Assembly (NCBI RefSeq): GCF_006539825.1
Contig: NZ_BJNT01000018.1
Span: forward strand, 26,009 to 90,008
Length of the DNA stretch: 64,000 nt
Direction of reading: 5' to 3'
Origin: Corynebacterium variabile
GTDB taxonomy: Bacteria; Actinomycetota; Actinomycetes; Mycobacteriales; Mycobacteriaceae
In this document: piece by piece, positions 46,806 through 55,833 of the stretch
Numbering within the stretch: position 1 is the stretch's first letter
Layout: each line of letters opens with the position of its first letter
Program-made: the position numbers and the translations under genes
The notes under the pieces: model-generated
Told to the model about the DNA's origin: nothing
Database searches by the model: none
What the model saw: only the letters and a program-made list of their open reading frames with translations

Positions 46806-48146
46806 ATGGCAACGAAATACGACAACAGCAACGTCGACGACTGGGGTTTCGCCTCCCGTGCCGTCCACGCCGGTCAGAACGTCGATTCCGACACCGGCGC
46901 CCGTAACCAGCCGATCTACCTCTCGGCGTCCTACGTCTTCAACTCCGCCGAACACGCTAAGCAGCGGTTCGCCCTCGAGGACCTGGGCCCGGTCTACGGC
47001 CGCCTGACCAACCCGACCCAGGAAGTCCTCGAGAACCGGATCAACTCGCTCGAGGGCGGCGTCCACGCCGTGGCCTTCGCGTCCGGCCAGGCCGCAGAGA
47101 CCGCCACGATCCTCAACCTCGCCGGCGCCGGCGACCACATCGTCACCTCCGCCCGCCTCTACGGCGGCACCGAGACCCTCTTCTCCGTCACCCTCGCCCG
47201 CCTCGGCATCGAGGTCACCTTCGTCGAGGACGCCGACAACCTCGACGCCTGGCAGGACGCCGTCCAGCCGAACACCAAGGCTTTCTACGGCGAGACCTTC
47301 GCCAACCCGCAGGCCGACGTTCTCGACATCCCGGCCCTCGCCGAGCTGGCACACAAGAACAACGTGCCGCTGATCGTCGACAACACCGTCGCCACCGCCG
47401 CCCTGGTCCGCCCGATCGAGCTCGGTGCCGACATCGTCGTGGCGTCCCTGACGAAGTTCTACACCGGTAACGGCTCCGGCCTCGGCGGCATCCTCGTCGA
47501 CGGCGGTAAGTTCGACTGGACCGTCGAGAAGGACGGCAAGCCGGTCTTCCCGGGCTTCGTCACCCCGGACCCCGCCTACCACGGCCTGAAGTACGCCGAC
47601 CTGGGCGCTCCCGCCTTCGGCCTCAAGGCCCGCGTGGGTCTGCTCCGCGACACCGGCGCCACCCTCTCCCCCTTCAACGCCTGGGTCACCATCCAGGGTC
47701 TCGACACCCTCGCCCTGCGCGTCGAGAAGCACAACGAGAACGCCAAGAAGGTCGCCGAGTTCCTCGACGCGTCCCCGCTCGTCGCGAAGGTGAACTACGC
47801 CGGCCTGCCGTCCTCCCCGTGGTACGCGGTGAAGGAGAAGCTGGGCATCGAGTACACCGGTTCGGTGCTCTCCTTCGACCTCGCCGTCGACGACGCCTGG
47901 TCCGATGAGGCACAGACGAAGGCCTGGACCTTCATCGACGCCCTGAAGCTGCACTCCAACCTCGCCAACATCGGCGACGTCCGCTCCCTGGTCGTCCACC
48001 CGGCGACCACCACCCACTCGCAGTCCGACCAGCACGGCCTGACCCGCGCCGGCATCAACCGCGCCACCGTCCGCCTGTCCGTCGGCATCGAGAACATCGA
48101 CGACATCCTCGCCGACCTCCAGCTCGGCCTCGACGCGCTGGCATAG
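46806..48146 (+). CDS. metY: O-acetylhomoserine sulfhydrylase MetY
   Basis: PLP enzyme (Cys/Met-metabolism family) that makes homocysteine from O-acetylhomoserine and sulfide. 446 residues; the substrate region SASYVFNSAEHAKQRF, AFASGQAAETATIL, the PLP lysine in VVASLTKFYTGNGSGLGG and the end LVVHPATTTHSQSD / GITRA-like LTRAGI are seen. It is followed by metX after 9 bp, the order known from C. glutamicum, and is preceded by two McbR-like sites. With the aecD-like gene downstream dead, this is likely the main route to homocysteine (inference). Confidence 0.96.
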   Translation: MATKYDNSNVDDWGFASRAVHAGQNVDSDTGARNQPIYLSASYVFNSAEHAKQRFALEDLGPVYGRLTNPTQEVLENRINSLEGGVHAVAFASGQAAETATILNLAGAGDHIVTSARLYGGTETLFSVTLARLGIEVTFVEDADNLDAWQDAVQPNTKAFYGETFANPQADVLDIPALAELAHKNNVPLIVDNTVATAALVRPIELGADIVVASLTKFYTGNGSGLGGILVDGGKFDWTVEKDGKPVFPGFVTPDPAYHGLKYADLGAPAFGLKARVGLLRDTGATLSPFNAWVTIQGLDTLALRVEKHNENAKKVAEFLDASPLVAKVNYAGLPSSPWYAVKEKLGIEYTGSVLSFDLAVDDAWSDEAQTKAWTFIDALKLHSNLANIGDVRSLVVHPATTTHSQSDQHGLTRAGINRATVRLSVGIENIDDILADLQLGLDALA

Positions 48147-48155
48147 GCTGACACC

Positions 48156-49277
48156 GTGAGCCTCGACCCCGCCCTCCTCCCTGCCCCGTACGACTCGACG
48201 ACACTGCCGATCGGCGACTTCAGGACCGAGGCCGGGGTCGACCTGCCCGGTGCCTCGCTCCGGCTGTTCGCCTTCTACGAGGGATCCGCGCAGGACGCCG
48301 CGTCCCGCCCCGTGGTGCTCATCGAGCACGCCCTGACCGGCGACGGGGACGCCGCAGACTGGTGGACCGGCATCATCGGCCCCGGCCTGGCACTGGACAC
48401 CACGCAGTACCTCGTCCTCTGTGCGAACTGTCTCGGCGGCTGCCAGGGATCCACCGGTCCCGCCTCCGAGCATCCCGACGGCGGTTTCTGGGGGTCGAGG
48501 TTCCCTGCCCTGTCAATCCGTGACCTGGTCCAGGCCGAGAAGCAGCTCATCGTCGATGTGCTGGGGATCGACCAGATCCGCGGCGTGGTCGGCGCGTCCA
48601 TGGGGGGCGCGCGGGTGCTGGAGTGGACGTTCATGTACCCGGAGCATGTCGAGGCGGCCCTGCCGATCGCCGTGTCCGCCAGGGCCTCCGCCTGGCAGAT
48701 CGGGATGCAGTCCGCACAGATCCGCTTCATCACCGGTGACCCGTTCTGGCACGCCGGGGACTACCACGGCACCAGACATGCCCCGGTCGCCGGACTCGGC
48801 CAGGCCCGGCGCATCGCCCACCTCACCTACCGTGGCGAGCTGGAGATCGACGAGCGGTTCGGCACCGACCCGCAGAAGAATGAGGACCCTTACGGACCCT
48901 ACTGGTCGCGGGACCAGCGGTTCTCCGTGGAGAGCTACCTGGACCGGCAGGCCGAGAAGCTCGTGGAGCGCTTCGACCCGGGTTCCTACGTGATCCTCAC
49001 CGACGCGCTGAACCGCCACGACATCTCGCGGGGACGCGGCGGGCTGAACCACGTGCTGGGGACCTCGCAGGTGCCGACGATGGTCGCCGGCGTGGACACG
49101 GACATCCTCTACCCCTACCACCAGCAGGAACACCTCTCCCGCAACCTCGGTGACTTCATCGGCCTGTCGAAGATCACCTCCCCCACCGGCCACGACGGCT
49201 TCCTCACGGAGACCCGCCAGATGACGGTGATCCTGGAGAAGTTCCTGACCAAAGCCGAGCTACTGGCCCAGCGGTAG
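48156..49277 (+). CDS. metX: homoserine O-acetyltransferase MetX
   Basis: Alpha/beta-hydrolase-fold enzyme that acetylates homoserine with acetyl-CoA, giving the substrate of MetY. 373 residues: EHALTGDGDAADWW, NCLGGCQGSTGP, the nucleophile elbow GASMGGAR, VDTDILYPYHQQEHL with catalytic Asp and SPTGHDGFL with catalytic His. The GTG start lies 9 bp after metY. A TAGGCT box (48144-48149) overlaps the metY stop codon and ends 6 nt before the GTG, so metX may also have its own leaderless promoter. Confidence 0.96.
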   Translation: MSLDPALLPAPYDSTTLPIGDFRTEAGVDLPGASLRLFAFYEGSAQDAASRPVVLIEHALTGDGDAADWWTGIIGPGLALDTTQYLVLCANCLGGCQGSTGPASEHPDGGFWGSRFPALSIRDLVQAEKQLIVDVLGIDQIRGVVGASMGGARVLEWTFMYPEHVEAALPIAVSARASAWQIGMQSAQIRFITGDPFWHAGDYHGTRHAPVAGLGQARRIAHLTYRGELEIDERFGTDPQKNEDPYGPYWSRDQRFSVESYLDRQAEKLVERFDPGSYVILTDALNRHDISRGRGGLNHVLGTSQVPTMVAGVDTDILYPYHQQEHLSRNLGDFIGLSKITSPTGHDGFLTETRQMTVILEKFLTKAELLAQR

Positions 49278-49284
49278 GGGTCCG

Positions 49285-49301
49285 GGTGCCCCTGGGGCAC
49301 C
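49285..49301 (+). terminator. possible hairpin after metX
   Basis: GGTGCCCC and GGGGCACC form a perfect short stem right after the metX stop. No T-run follows, so terminator function is uncertain. Confidence 0.4.
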
Positions 49302-49325
49302 TCCCACCTGCGGCGCATCACAGAG

Positions 49326-49355
49326 TTGCGATTCTTTCCCTGACCGCGCTAATAT
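49326..49355 (+). promoter_or_regulatory. sigma-A type promoter of tRNA-Leu
   Basis: TTGCGA (49326-49331) and TAATAT (49350-49355) are separated by 18 bp, a good housekeeping promoter. The predicted transcript starts about 46 nt before the tRNA. Confidence 0.7.
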
Positions 49356-49408
49356 ATGCGAGTCTTCAGAACAGGAACCCTGGTTCTCGGTGCTGAACAG
49401 CTATCCAT

Positions 49409-49494
49409 GTCCGGGTGGCGGAATGGCAGACGCGCTAGCTTGAGGTGCTAGTGTCCTATTAACGGACGTGGGGGTTCAAGTCCCCCTCCGGACA
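49409..49494 (+). tRNA. tRNA-Leu, anticodon GAG
   Basis: 86 nt with a long variable arm. The acceptor GTCCGGG pairs with TCCGGAC, the anticodon stem CTAGC/GCTAG encloses the loop TTGAGGT (anticodon GAG, reads CUC/CUU), and the T-arm GGGGG-TTCAAGT-CCCCC is intact. Discriminator base is A; CCA is not encoded in full. Confidence 0.95.
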
Positions 49495-49501
49495 CAGTCG
49501 G

Positions 49502-49541
49502 AACCCGTCGCAGTTGATCTCCGGATCACTGCGGCGGGTTT
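49502..49541 (+). terminator. intrinsic terminator after tRNA-Leu
   Basis: AACCCGTCGCAG (49502-49513) pairs with CTGCGGCGGGTT (49529-49540) with one G-T pair, followed by T and C. It starts 8 nt after the tRNA. Confidence 0.8.
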
Positions 49542-49602
49542 CCTGCATGCGCGGTGAGCCGTACCCTCGGCCACGGCCCGTCCCGCCCCCTACGCTGGCT
49601 CC

Positions 49603-50840
49603 ATGGACACCGACACCGGCCCGTTCGCCCGGTCCTTCGCCGCCACCGAGGCACTCACCGTCGACGACCTCCGCGCCCGGGGCTGCTCCAAGTGGACCAC
49701 CTTCCCCGACTGCATCGGTACCTTCGTCGCCGAGAGTGACTTCGGCACCGCCCCCGCCGTCCTCGACGCCGTCCGGTCCCGCGTCGACAATCTCGACCTC
49801 GGGTACACGACGGTGGCCCGCAATCTGGACCTGGCGGAGTCCACCACGCGGTTTCTGACCGACCGCTACGGATGGGAGGTCGACCCGGCGCAGGTCGGCG
49901 TCCTCCCGGAGGTGTTGAGTTCGCTGGAGGTCACCCTGGAGCACTTCTCCCGGCCGGCCCCGGTCATCGTCCCCACGCCGACCTATATGCCGTTCTTCCA
50001 CCTGCTACGCGACCACGGCCGGGAGATCATCGAGATGCCGATGCTGCCGGGCACAGTCGACGAAAGGAGCACATGGACCCTCGACCACGGGCGGATCGGG
50101 ACGCCTTCCGCAACGGCGCGTCCCTGCTGATCCTCGTCAACCCGGTGAACCCCACAGGCACCGTGTTCACCCGTGATCAGCTGGAGCCGCTCGTCGGGAT
50201 CGTCGACCGGTACGGCGGCCGGGTCTGGGCCGACGAGGTCCACGCCCCGCTCATCTACGACCGTCGGCGTCATGTGCCCTACGCTTCCCTGTCGGAGACG
50301 GCGGCGGCGCACACCGTGACGGCGACCTCCGCCTCCAAGGGCTGGAACATCCCGGGGCTGACCTGATCACAGACCGTATTCTCCGCGGAGGACGCCCCGA
50401 CGTGGCGCCGCGTCGGGACGCGGACGGGACACGCCGTCGGCCATCTCGGCGTGGAGGCGACGATCGCCGCCTACGACGACGGACGCGACTGGCTGGGTGC
50501 CCTGGTCACCCATCTCCAGGGTCACCGCGACCTGCTGGTCGACCTGGTGTCCGGGAATCTGTCCCGCGTGCAGTTCATCCCGCCCCAGGGCACCTACCTG
50601 GACTTCCTCGATCTACGGGACTACGGGATACGGGGAAGCGTGCAGAGTCTCCCGCAGTCGGAGGCGGGCGTGGCCGGGACCGACGGTCGCAGGTGTGGAA
50701 AGGACTTCCGTGGCGGGTTCCGCGTCAATCATGCGACACCCGCCACGGTCCTCACCGAGACGGTGCAGCGGATCGGGCGGGTGCTGGAAGACAGGGAAGG
50801 CAGAGAAGGCAGGGAAGGCAGAGAAGGCAGGGAAGGCTGA
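49603..50840 (+). pseudogene. aecD: cystathionine beta-lyase (MalY/PatB/AecD-like), frameshift plus nonsense
   Basis: The ATG 49603 frame encodes a MalY/PatB-type PLP lyase: CSKWTTFPDCIGTFVAESDF, then LPEVLSSLEVTLEHF and TPTYMPFFHLLRDHGREIIE. It leaves frame at about 50096-50100 (one base missing near GGATCGGGACG) and resumes as DAFRNGASLLILVNPVNPTG, VWADEVHAPLIY and the PLP lysine in TATSASKGWNIPGLT. There it meets TGA (50364-50366), after which the same frame continues QTVFSAEDAPTWRRVG and FIPPQGTYLDFLDL to 50840. It ends in a degenerate 9-bp repeat coding REG units (about 50788-50837). Such enzymes cleave cystathionine to homocysteine; this copy cannot. Confidence 0.85.
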
Positions 50841-51852
50841 TCAGGCGTCCGGATCATCGAAGACGCCGGCGGAGAGGTAGCGCTTCCCGGCATCAGGCAG
50901 GACTGCGACGATCGTCGCGCCCTCATACTCCGGGCGGGCGTCGAGTTCCGCGGCGACGGTGAGGGACGCCCCGGCGGACGCCCCGACGAGCAGGCCGGTC
51001 CCACGGAACACGGCGCGGGCGGTGGCCCATGCGTCCGCCGCCTCGACAGGGACGATCTCGTAGGCGATGGTGAGGTCGTAGTTCGGCGGGAGCTGCTCAT
51101 CCTCCAGACCCGCGACCTTGTGGACGCCGCCGATCTCGGCGTCCGGGTTGAGCTTCTCCTAGGTGGGCAGGGAGGTCTCGCCCGGTTCGGCGACGACAAC
51201 CTTCACGTCGGCCCGCCGGTCCTTGAGGAAGCGTCCGGCACCGGAGACGGTGCCGCCGGTGCCGACCCCGCCGACGAGGACGTCGGCCTCTCCGTGGGTG
51301 TCCCGCCAGATCTCCGGGCCGGTGGTCTCGTAGTGGGTGGCGCGGTTGACGGGGTTGCCGAGCTGGTCGGTGAAGTATGAGTCCGGGTTCTCGGCCTTGA
51401 TCGTCTCCACGAGCTTCTCGCGACCCTCGGGGTCGAGGAAGATGGAGTTGTCGGTGGGGATGATCTCCGAGCCGAGCGCCTCGAGGATCCTGCGCTTGGT
51501 GGGGCTGGTCGTGTCCCCCTGGTAGAACTTCGTACGGTAGCCGCGGTCGGCGGCGATCCCGGCGAGGGCGACGCCGGTGTTGCCACCGGTGACATCGACG
51601 ATGAGACTCCCCGGCTTCAGCGCGCCGCTCTCCTCACCCTGCCGGATGAGGGCGGCGGCGATGCGGTCCTTGACGCTGAAGAGGGGGTTGAAAGCCTCGA
51701 CCTTGCCGAGGACCCGGGCCCGGCCGCCGCGGGCGGTGGCATAGGCGGTGAGGTCGATGAGCGGGGTGTTCCCGATGAGCCCGGTGATGTCGGCGGCGAC
51801 GGGAACGGGTGTCTGGTCGAGGATCGGGGGTGGGGGAAGTGGCGGTGGTCAT
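50841..51852 (-). pseudogene. cysteine synthase/cystathionine beta-synthase-type PLP enzyme, frameshift plus nonsense
   Basis: ATG 51852 has GGAG 8 nt upstream, but the frame must shift by one base in the G5/G5 tract (51826-51836, plus strand) to reach ILDQTPVPVAADITGLIGNT and NPLFSVKDRIAAALI, where K is the PLP lysine. VDVTGGNTGVALAG and LVGGVGTGGTVSGAG follow. A TAG at 51159-51161 then stops the frame after EPGETSLPT; the same frame continues KLNPDAEIGGVHKVAG and LVGASAGASLTVA to TGA 50841. Two independent lesions make it dead. It lies 130 bp downstream of the sulfate importer operon on the same strand and touches the end of the aecD pseudogene, stop to stop. Confidence 0.85.
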
Positions 51853-51982
51853 GGAGCATCTCCGGTTCGTGGACGGAAGTATTCTGTACCGCTCTGTCTA
51901 CTCCGGGGATCCGGGGCCGGTAACCGGTCGGCTCACGGTGAGCGGGTGCCGGAATCAGGACCTGACCGCCGCACCTCGATCC

Positions 51983-52969
51983 CTACTCCAGCTCAGTGGC
52001 CCGGGCGTAGACGATCTCCCCCACCGTCGAATCGCCCAACCCGAGTGCGTTCGCGTCGCCCCTGGTGATCTGCGCGGTGAACGGTGCGCCTGTCGTGGCG
52101 TCCTTCAACTCGACGCGCACCTCGAAGCCGAGGTGGGCGACGCGCTCCACCACCGCCTCACGCACCGCCGTCGCCGGTACCTCGTTGCCCGGCACCGCAA
52201 GGTCGCGGGTGCGACCGAGGCGGATGTCGTGGGGACGCACCGTGCGTCCGTCCAGTTCGGTGACATGGCCCAGGAACGCCTGGACGAAGGGGGTTTCCGG
52301 CCGGTCATAGAGCTCGGCCGGCTCGCCGATCTGCTCGATGCGTCCTTCCGAGAGCACCGCGATCCGGTCGGCGACATCCAGCGCCTCCTCCTGGTCGTGG
52401 GTCACCAGCACGGTCGTCACCGTGAACTCCTCGTGCATATGACGCAACCAGGTCCGCAGGTCCTCGCGGACCTTCGCGTCCAGCGCACCGAACGGCTCGT
52501 CCAGCAGCAGGACGCCCGGGTTCGGGGCAAGCGCCCTCGCCAACGCCATGCGCTGACGCTGGCCGCCGGAGAGCTGCCCTGGATAGCGGGTCTGGTAACC
52601 GGCCAGACCGACGATCTCGAGGAGTTCATCGACCCGCTTGTCGATTTCGGACTTCGGACGCTTGCGCACCGTCAGACCGAAGGCGACATTGTCGCGCACC
52701 GTCATGTGCTTGAAGGCGGCGTAGTGCTGGAAGACGAAGCCGATCCCGCGGTCCTGCGGTGACAGTCCGGTGACGTCGCGGTCGTCGATGATGACGGACC
52801 CCGAGTCCGGCTGTTCCAGGCCTGCAATGGTGCGCAGCAGCGTGGACTTGCCGGACCCCGAGGGACCCAGCAGAGCGGTCAGCGATCCCTCCGGAATGTC
52901 GATGGAGACATCGTCGAGGGCGTGGAAGTCGCCGTAGGTCTTCACGGCATGGGAGACGGAGATGGTCAT
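51983..52969 (-). CDS. cysA: sulfate/thiosulfate ABC transporter ATP-binding protein CysA
   Basis: 328 residues with Walker A GPSGSGKS, Q-loop FVFQHYAAFKHMTV, signature LSGGQRQR, Walker B VLLLDEPFGALDAKV and THDQEEALDVADR, followed by a C-terminal TOBE-like part (VRPHDIRLGR). HYAAFKHMTVRDN is typical of CysA. The start is ATG 52969, overlapping the cysW stop by 4 nt. Confidence 0.95.
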   Translation of the reverse strand: MTISVSHAVKTYGDFHALDDVSIDIPEGSLTALLGPSGSGKSTLLRTIAGLEQPDSGSVIIDDRDVTGLSPQDRGIGFVFQHYAAFKHMTVRDNVAFGLTVRKRPKSEIDKRVDELLEIVGLAGYQTRYPGQLSGGQRQRMALARALAPNPGVLLLDEPFGALDAKVREDLRTWLRHMHEEFTVTTVLVTHDQEEALDVADRIAVLSEGRIEQIGEPAELYDRPETPFVQAFLGHVTELDGRTVRPHDIRLGRTRDLAVPGNEVPATAVREAVVERVAHLGFEVRVELKDATTGAPFTAQITRGDANALGLGDSTVGEIVYARATELE

Positions 52970-53772
52970 TTCGCTACCTGCTTCTTCTGGAGTGCGGTCA
53001 TGATGACGAGGACGATGACGGCGACGAGCATGAGCAGTGTCGCCGCGGCGTAGGCGCCGTAGACGTTGTGGTCGTCGATGTAGCGGGAGTGGACGAGGAG
53101 GGTGAGCGTCTGCCCACCGCCGGAGAACCCGGAGGCGACCATGATCACCGCACCGAACTCGCCGAGCGACCGGGCGACGGTCAGGGCGATGCCGTAGGAG
53201 AGGCCCCAGCGGATCGAGGGCAGGGTGATCCGACGGAAGGTCTGCCACCGGTTCGCCCCCAGGGTGGACGCTGCCTGCTCCTGGTCGGTCCCGATCTCGT
53301 GGAGCACCGGTTCCACCTCCCGGACGATGAACGGCAGGGTGACGAAGATCGTCGCCAGCACCATGCCGGGGAGTCCGAAGATGATCTGGAATCCGGTGGA
53401 CTCGATGCCGCCGAACCAGCCGCCGTGACCCCACAGCAGGATCAGGGACACACCGACGATCACCGGCGAGACCGAGAACGGCAGGTCGACGATGGCCTGG
53501 ACGATGTTCTTGCCCGGGAAGCGTCCACGGACAAGCCCGAGGGAGACGACGATGCCGAAGACCACGTTGAGCGGCACGACGATCACCACGATGAGCAGGG
53601 AGGTCTTCAGGGCCGAGATCGCGGCCGGCGTGGTGATCCACTCCCAGAACTGGGGCAGACCGGGCGACAGGGCACGCCACAGGATGGTGCCGACCGGCAG
53701 GACGACGAGGACGCCGATCCACACCAGGGCGAGGATGCGCAGTGTCAGTACTGTGCGACGTGAGAGCGTCAT
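52966..53772 (-). CDS. cysW: sulfate ABC transporter permease CysW
   Basis: 268 residues, six membrane helices, with the EAA-loop ASTLGANRWQTFRRITLPSI and the family segment ARSLGEFGAVIMVASG. Overlaps cysT and cysA by 4 nt each. Confidence 0.94.
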   Translation of the reverse strand: MTLSRRTVLTLRILALVWIGVLVVLPVGTILWRALSPGLPQFWEWITTPAAISALKTSLLIVVIVVPLNVVFGIVVSLGLVRGRFPGKNIVQAIVDLPFSVSPVIVGVSLILLWGHGGWFGGIESTGFQIIFGLPGMVLATIFVTLPFIVREVEPVLHEIGTDQEQAASTLGANRWQTFRRITLPSIRWGLSYGIALTVARSLGEFGAVIMVASGFSGGGQTLTLLVHSRYIDDHNVYGAYAAATLLMLVAVIVLVIMTALQKKQVAK

Positions 53773-54554
53773 GCGCGCTGCTCCTTTCGGGACCGACCCT
53801 CACCGACGATGCGGAGGACCAGCAGGACGAGGAAGGTGATGGCCAGGAGGACCACCGAGACCGCCGCCGCTGCCTGCGGCACATCGGACTCGATCTGCTC
53901 CTGGATGTACTGGGACGCGACCTGCGTCTCGCCGGGGATGTTCCCGCCGATGAGCACCACGGACCCGAACTCGCCGAGGGCCCGGGCGAAGGCCAGGCCC
54001 GTACCGGAGAGGATTGCGGGGATGAGGGCCGGCAGGATGATCCGCCGGAAGATCGTGGCGTTGTTCGCACCGAGGGACGCCGCGGCCTCCTCGACATCAC
54101 CGTCGAGCTCGATGAGCACCGGCTGGACCGCCCGGACGACGAAAGGCAGGCAGACGAAGGCCAGCGCGATGACCAGTGCCGGTTGCGTCGCATTGAGGGT
54201 GATGTGGAAGGGACTGTCCGGACCGTAGAGGCTCAGCAGCACCAGGGACGCCACGATTGTCGGCAGGGCGAACGGCAGGTCGATCAGCGCGTCCACGATC
54301 TTCTTGCCGGGGAAGTCGTCGCGGACCAGCACCCAGGCGACGAGTGTTCCGGTGACGGCACTGATCACGCCGACCACGGCGGAGACGATCACCGTCACCC
54401 GCAGCGCGTCGAGTGCCCCGGAGGTGGTCACCGCATCCCAGAACTCGGGGACGCCACCTTCGAAGGCCTGGGTGGCCAGCGCCGCCAACGGCAGCAGGAC
54501 GATGAGGGACAGCCAGAGGACGGCGGTGCCCATACTGAGCTTCGAGGTTCTCAT
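53769..54554 (-). CDS. cysT: sulfate ABC transporter permease CysT
   Basis: 261 residues, six membrane helices, with FPGKKIVDALIDLPFALPTI, the EAA-loop ASLGANNATIFRRIILPALI and ARALGEFGSVVLIGGNIPG. Pairs with CysW to form the membrane channel. Overlaps cysP and cysW by 4 nt each. Confidence 0.94.
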   Translation of the reverse strand: MRTSKLSMGTAVLWLSLIVLLPLAALATQAFEGGVPEFWDAVTTSGALDALRVTVIVSAVVGVISAVTGTLVAWVLVRDDFPGKKIVDALIDLPFALPTIVASLVLLSLYGPDSPFHITLNATQPALVIALAFVCLPFVVRAVQPVLIELDGDVEEAAASLGANNATIFRRIILPALIPAILSGTGLAFARALGEFGSVVLIGGNIPGETQVASQYIQEQIESDVPQAAAAVSVVLLAITFLVLLVLRIVGEGRSRKEQRA

Positions 54555-55708
54555 TCGTCTCCTCCGTAGATCTTCGTGATGGCGCCGTCCGTACCGAAGA
54601 GGACGGCGTCCACCAGTGCCCAGCCGGACTTTGCCTCTGTGCCGTCCCTACCACCGGCCAGTTCCGGGAACAGGTCCGTGAACTGCTCGGCGAGGTCGTC
54701 GATGGTCCACACGTTCTCTGTGGGCCGGAAGGCGTCGCGCTGGTCTGCGGGCAGGGCATCGATGACGGGTGTCTCGCCGGACTTGTTGAACAGGTCGGAT
54801 CCGGGGCGGAAGCCCTGGGAGGCCCAGCGGGTCTCGGCGTCCTCACTGAAGAGGTAGTCACGGAAGTCGGTGGCGGCATCGTCGTCGCCGACCTCGTCAC
54901 CGGTCACGACGGCGACCGGGTTCTCGATGCGGAAGGTGTCGGCGGGGTTGAGGTAGCTGATGTCGTCACCGTCGCGGGCCAGCAGGATCGCCTCGTTCTC
55001 GTAGGACAGCAGCACATCACCCTGACCCTGTTCGAAGGCACTGGTGGCCTCACGGCCGGACTTGGGCCGGACGTGGATGTGGCCGTGGACCAGCTCAGTG
55101 ACCTTCTCGAGCGCCTCGGTGTGGGCGTCCTCGGCATCCTTCCCGCTGTCAAGTGCCTGGAAGTACCAGCCCGCATAGGGCGCGAGCAGGTTCCACTTCG
55201 CCGAGCCGGAGGACGCCGGATTGGGCGTGATGATCTCAATCCCGGGGGCGAGCAGGTCGTCCCAGTTCTCCAGGTTCTCCGGGTTGCCGGCGCGGGTGAC
55301 GAAGGAGACGACGGAGCCGAAGGGCACGGAGCGCTCCGATTCATCGTCGGGGATGTTCTTCTTCCAGTCCTCGTCGACGAGGCCTTCCTTCACCAGCCGG
55401 GTGATGTCCGGCTCGAGGGAGAAATTCACCAGGTCGGCGGGGACGTGCCGGGCGACCTTGCGAGACTGGTCGCCCGAGGCACCGTAGGACTCGGCGAATC
55501 CGGTGTCCTCCCCCGCCTCGGTCTGCCGGTAGCCGTCGATGACGGCTTCGAAGCCGGGCTTGGGCACCGAGTACGCGACAAGGTTCACCCGGTGGTCGCC
55601 GGAGGAGACATCGGTGCCGTCCGGGTCATCGGTGGTGCCACCGGGCAGGGCGAAGATGACGCCGAGGGCGACGACACCGGTCGCGGCGAGCACTGCTCCT
55701 GTCTTCAT
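54551..55708 (-). CDS. cysP: sulfate/thiosulfate-binding protein
   Basis: 385 residues. The N-terminal hydrophobic stretch (GAVLAATGVVALGVIFAL) acts as signal or anchor; there is no lipobox cysteine. The fold motifs of the sulfate-binding family are present: FAESYGASGDQSRKVA, DLVNFSLEPDITRLV, NLENWDDLLAPGIEIITPNP, SSGSAKWNLLAPYAG and QGQGDVLLSYENEAI. AGGAGG lies before ATG 55708. An McbR-like site sits 24 bp upstream. Confidence 0.94.
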   Translation of the reverse strand: MKTGAVLAATGVVALGVIFALPGGTTDDPDGTDVSSGDHRVNLVAYSVPKPGFEAVIDGYRQTEAGEDTGFAESYGASGDQSRKVARHVPADLVNFSLEPDITRLVKEGLVDEDWKKNIPDDESERSVPFGSVVSFVTRAGNPENLENWDDLLAPGIEIITPNPASSGSAKWNLLAPYAGWYFQALDSGKDAEDAHTEALEKVTELVHGHIHVRPKSGREATSAFEQGQGDVLLSYENEAILLARDGDDISYLNPADTFRIENPVAVVTGDEVGDDDAATDFRDYLFSEDAETRWASQGFRPGSDLFNKSGETPVIDALPADQRDAFRPTENVWTIDDLAEQFTDLFPELAGGRDGTEAKSGWALVDAVLFGTDGAITKIYGGDE

Positions 55709-55731
55709 GCATCCTCCTGTAGATACTCAGA

Positions 55732-55747
55732 CAGACTGATCTGTCTA
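55732..55747 (-). promoter_or_regulatory. McbR-type operator upstream of the sulfate importer
   Basis: On the minus strand the site reads TAGAC-AGATCA-GTCTG, one mismatch from TAGAC-N6-GTCTA. It is in the promoter region of cysP and links sulfate uptake to the same control as metY. Confidence 0.75.
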
Positions 55748-55833
55748 CAACAGGACGGAACGTTATCCGCGCATCAGTGCCCACGCCGCATCATCGGACA
55801 GGCATGAATAAAGCTCTTGACAAGGTGAGGTGA

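Noticed and set aside
46788..48473. 561-codon minus-strand frame opposite metY
   Set aside because: Antisense shadow with no domain; spans the metY-metX junction.
49311..49345. Third copy of the 27.6 kb hairpin near tRNA-Leu
   Set aside because: TCACAGAGTTGCGATTCT resembles the left side of the hairpin, but there is no second arm and the bases form part of a good tRNA promoter.
50364..50366. TGA in the aecD-like gene as selenocysteine
   Set aside because: No cysteine or selenocysteine is expected there, no SECIS-like hairpin follows, and a second lesion exists in the same gene.
50788..50837. CRISPR-like repeats
   Set aside because: 9-bp units without spacers; a coding tandem repeat.
51159..51161. 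TAG in the cysteine-synthase-like gene as a recoded codon
   Set aside because: Position is a normal glutamine-type site and the gene also has a frameshift, so plain decay is simpler.
49409..51852. Genomic island at tRNA-Leu
   Set aside because: No integrase and no direct repeat of the tRNA 3' end were found; the following genes are decayed metabolic genes.
51983..54193. CysA fused to a 400-residue Arg-rich N-terminus
   Set aside because: The upstream part is another frame of cysW and cysT; ATG 52969 with 4-nt overlap is the normal start.
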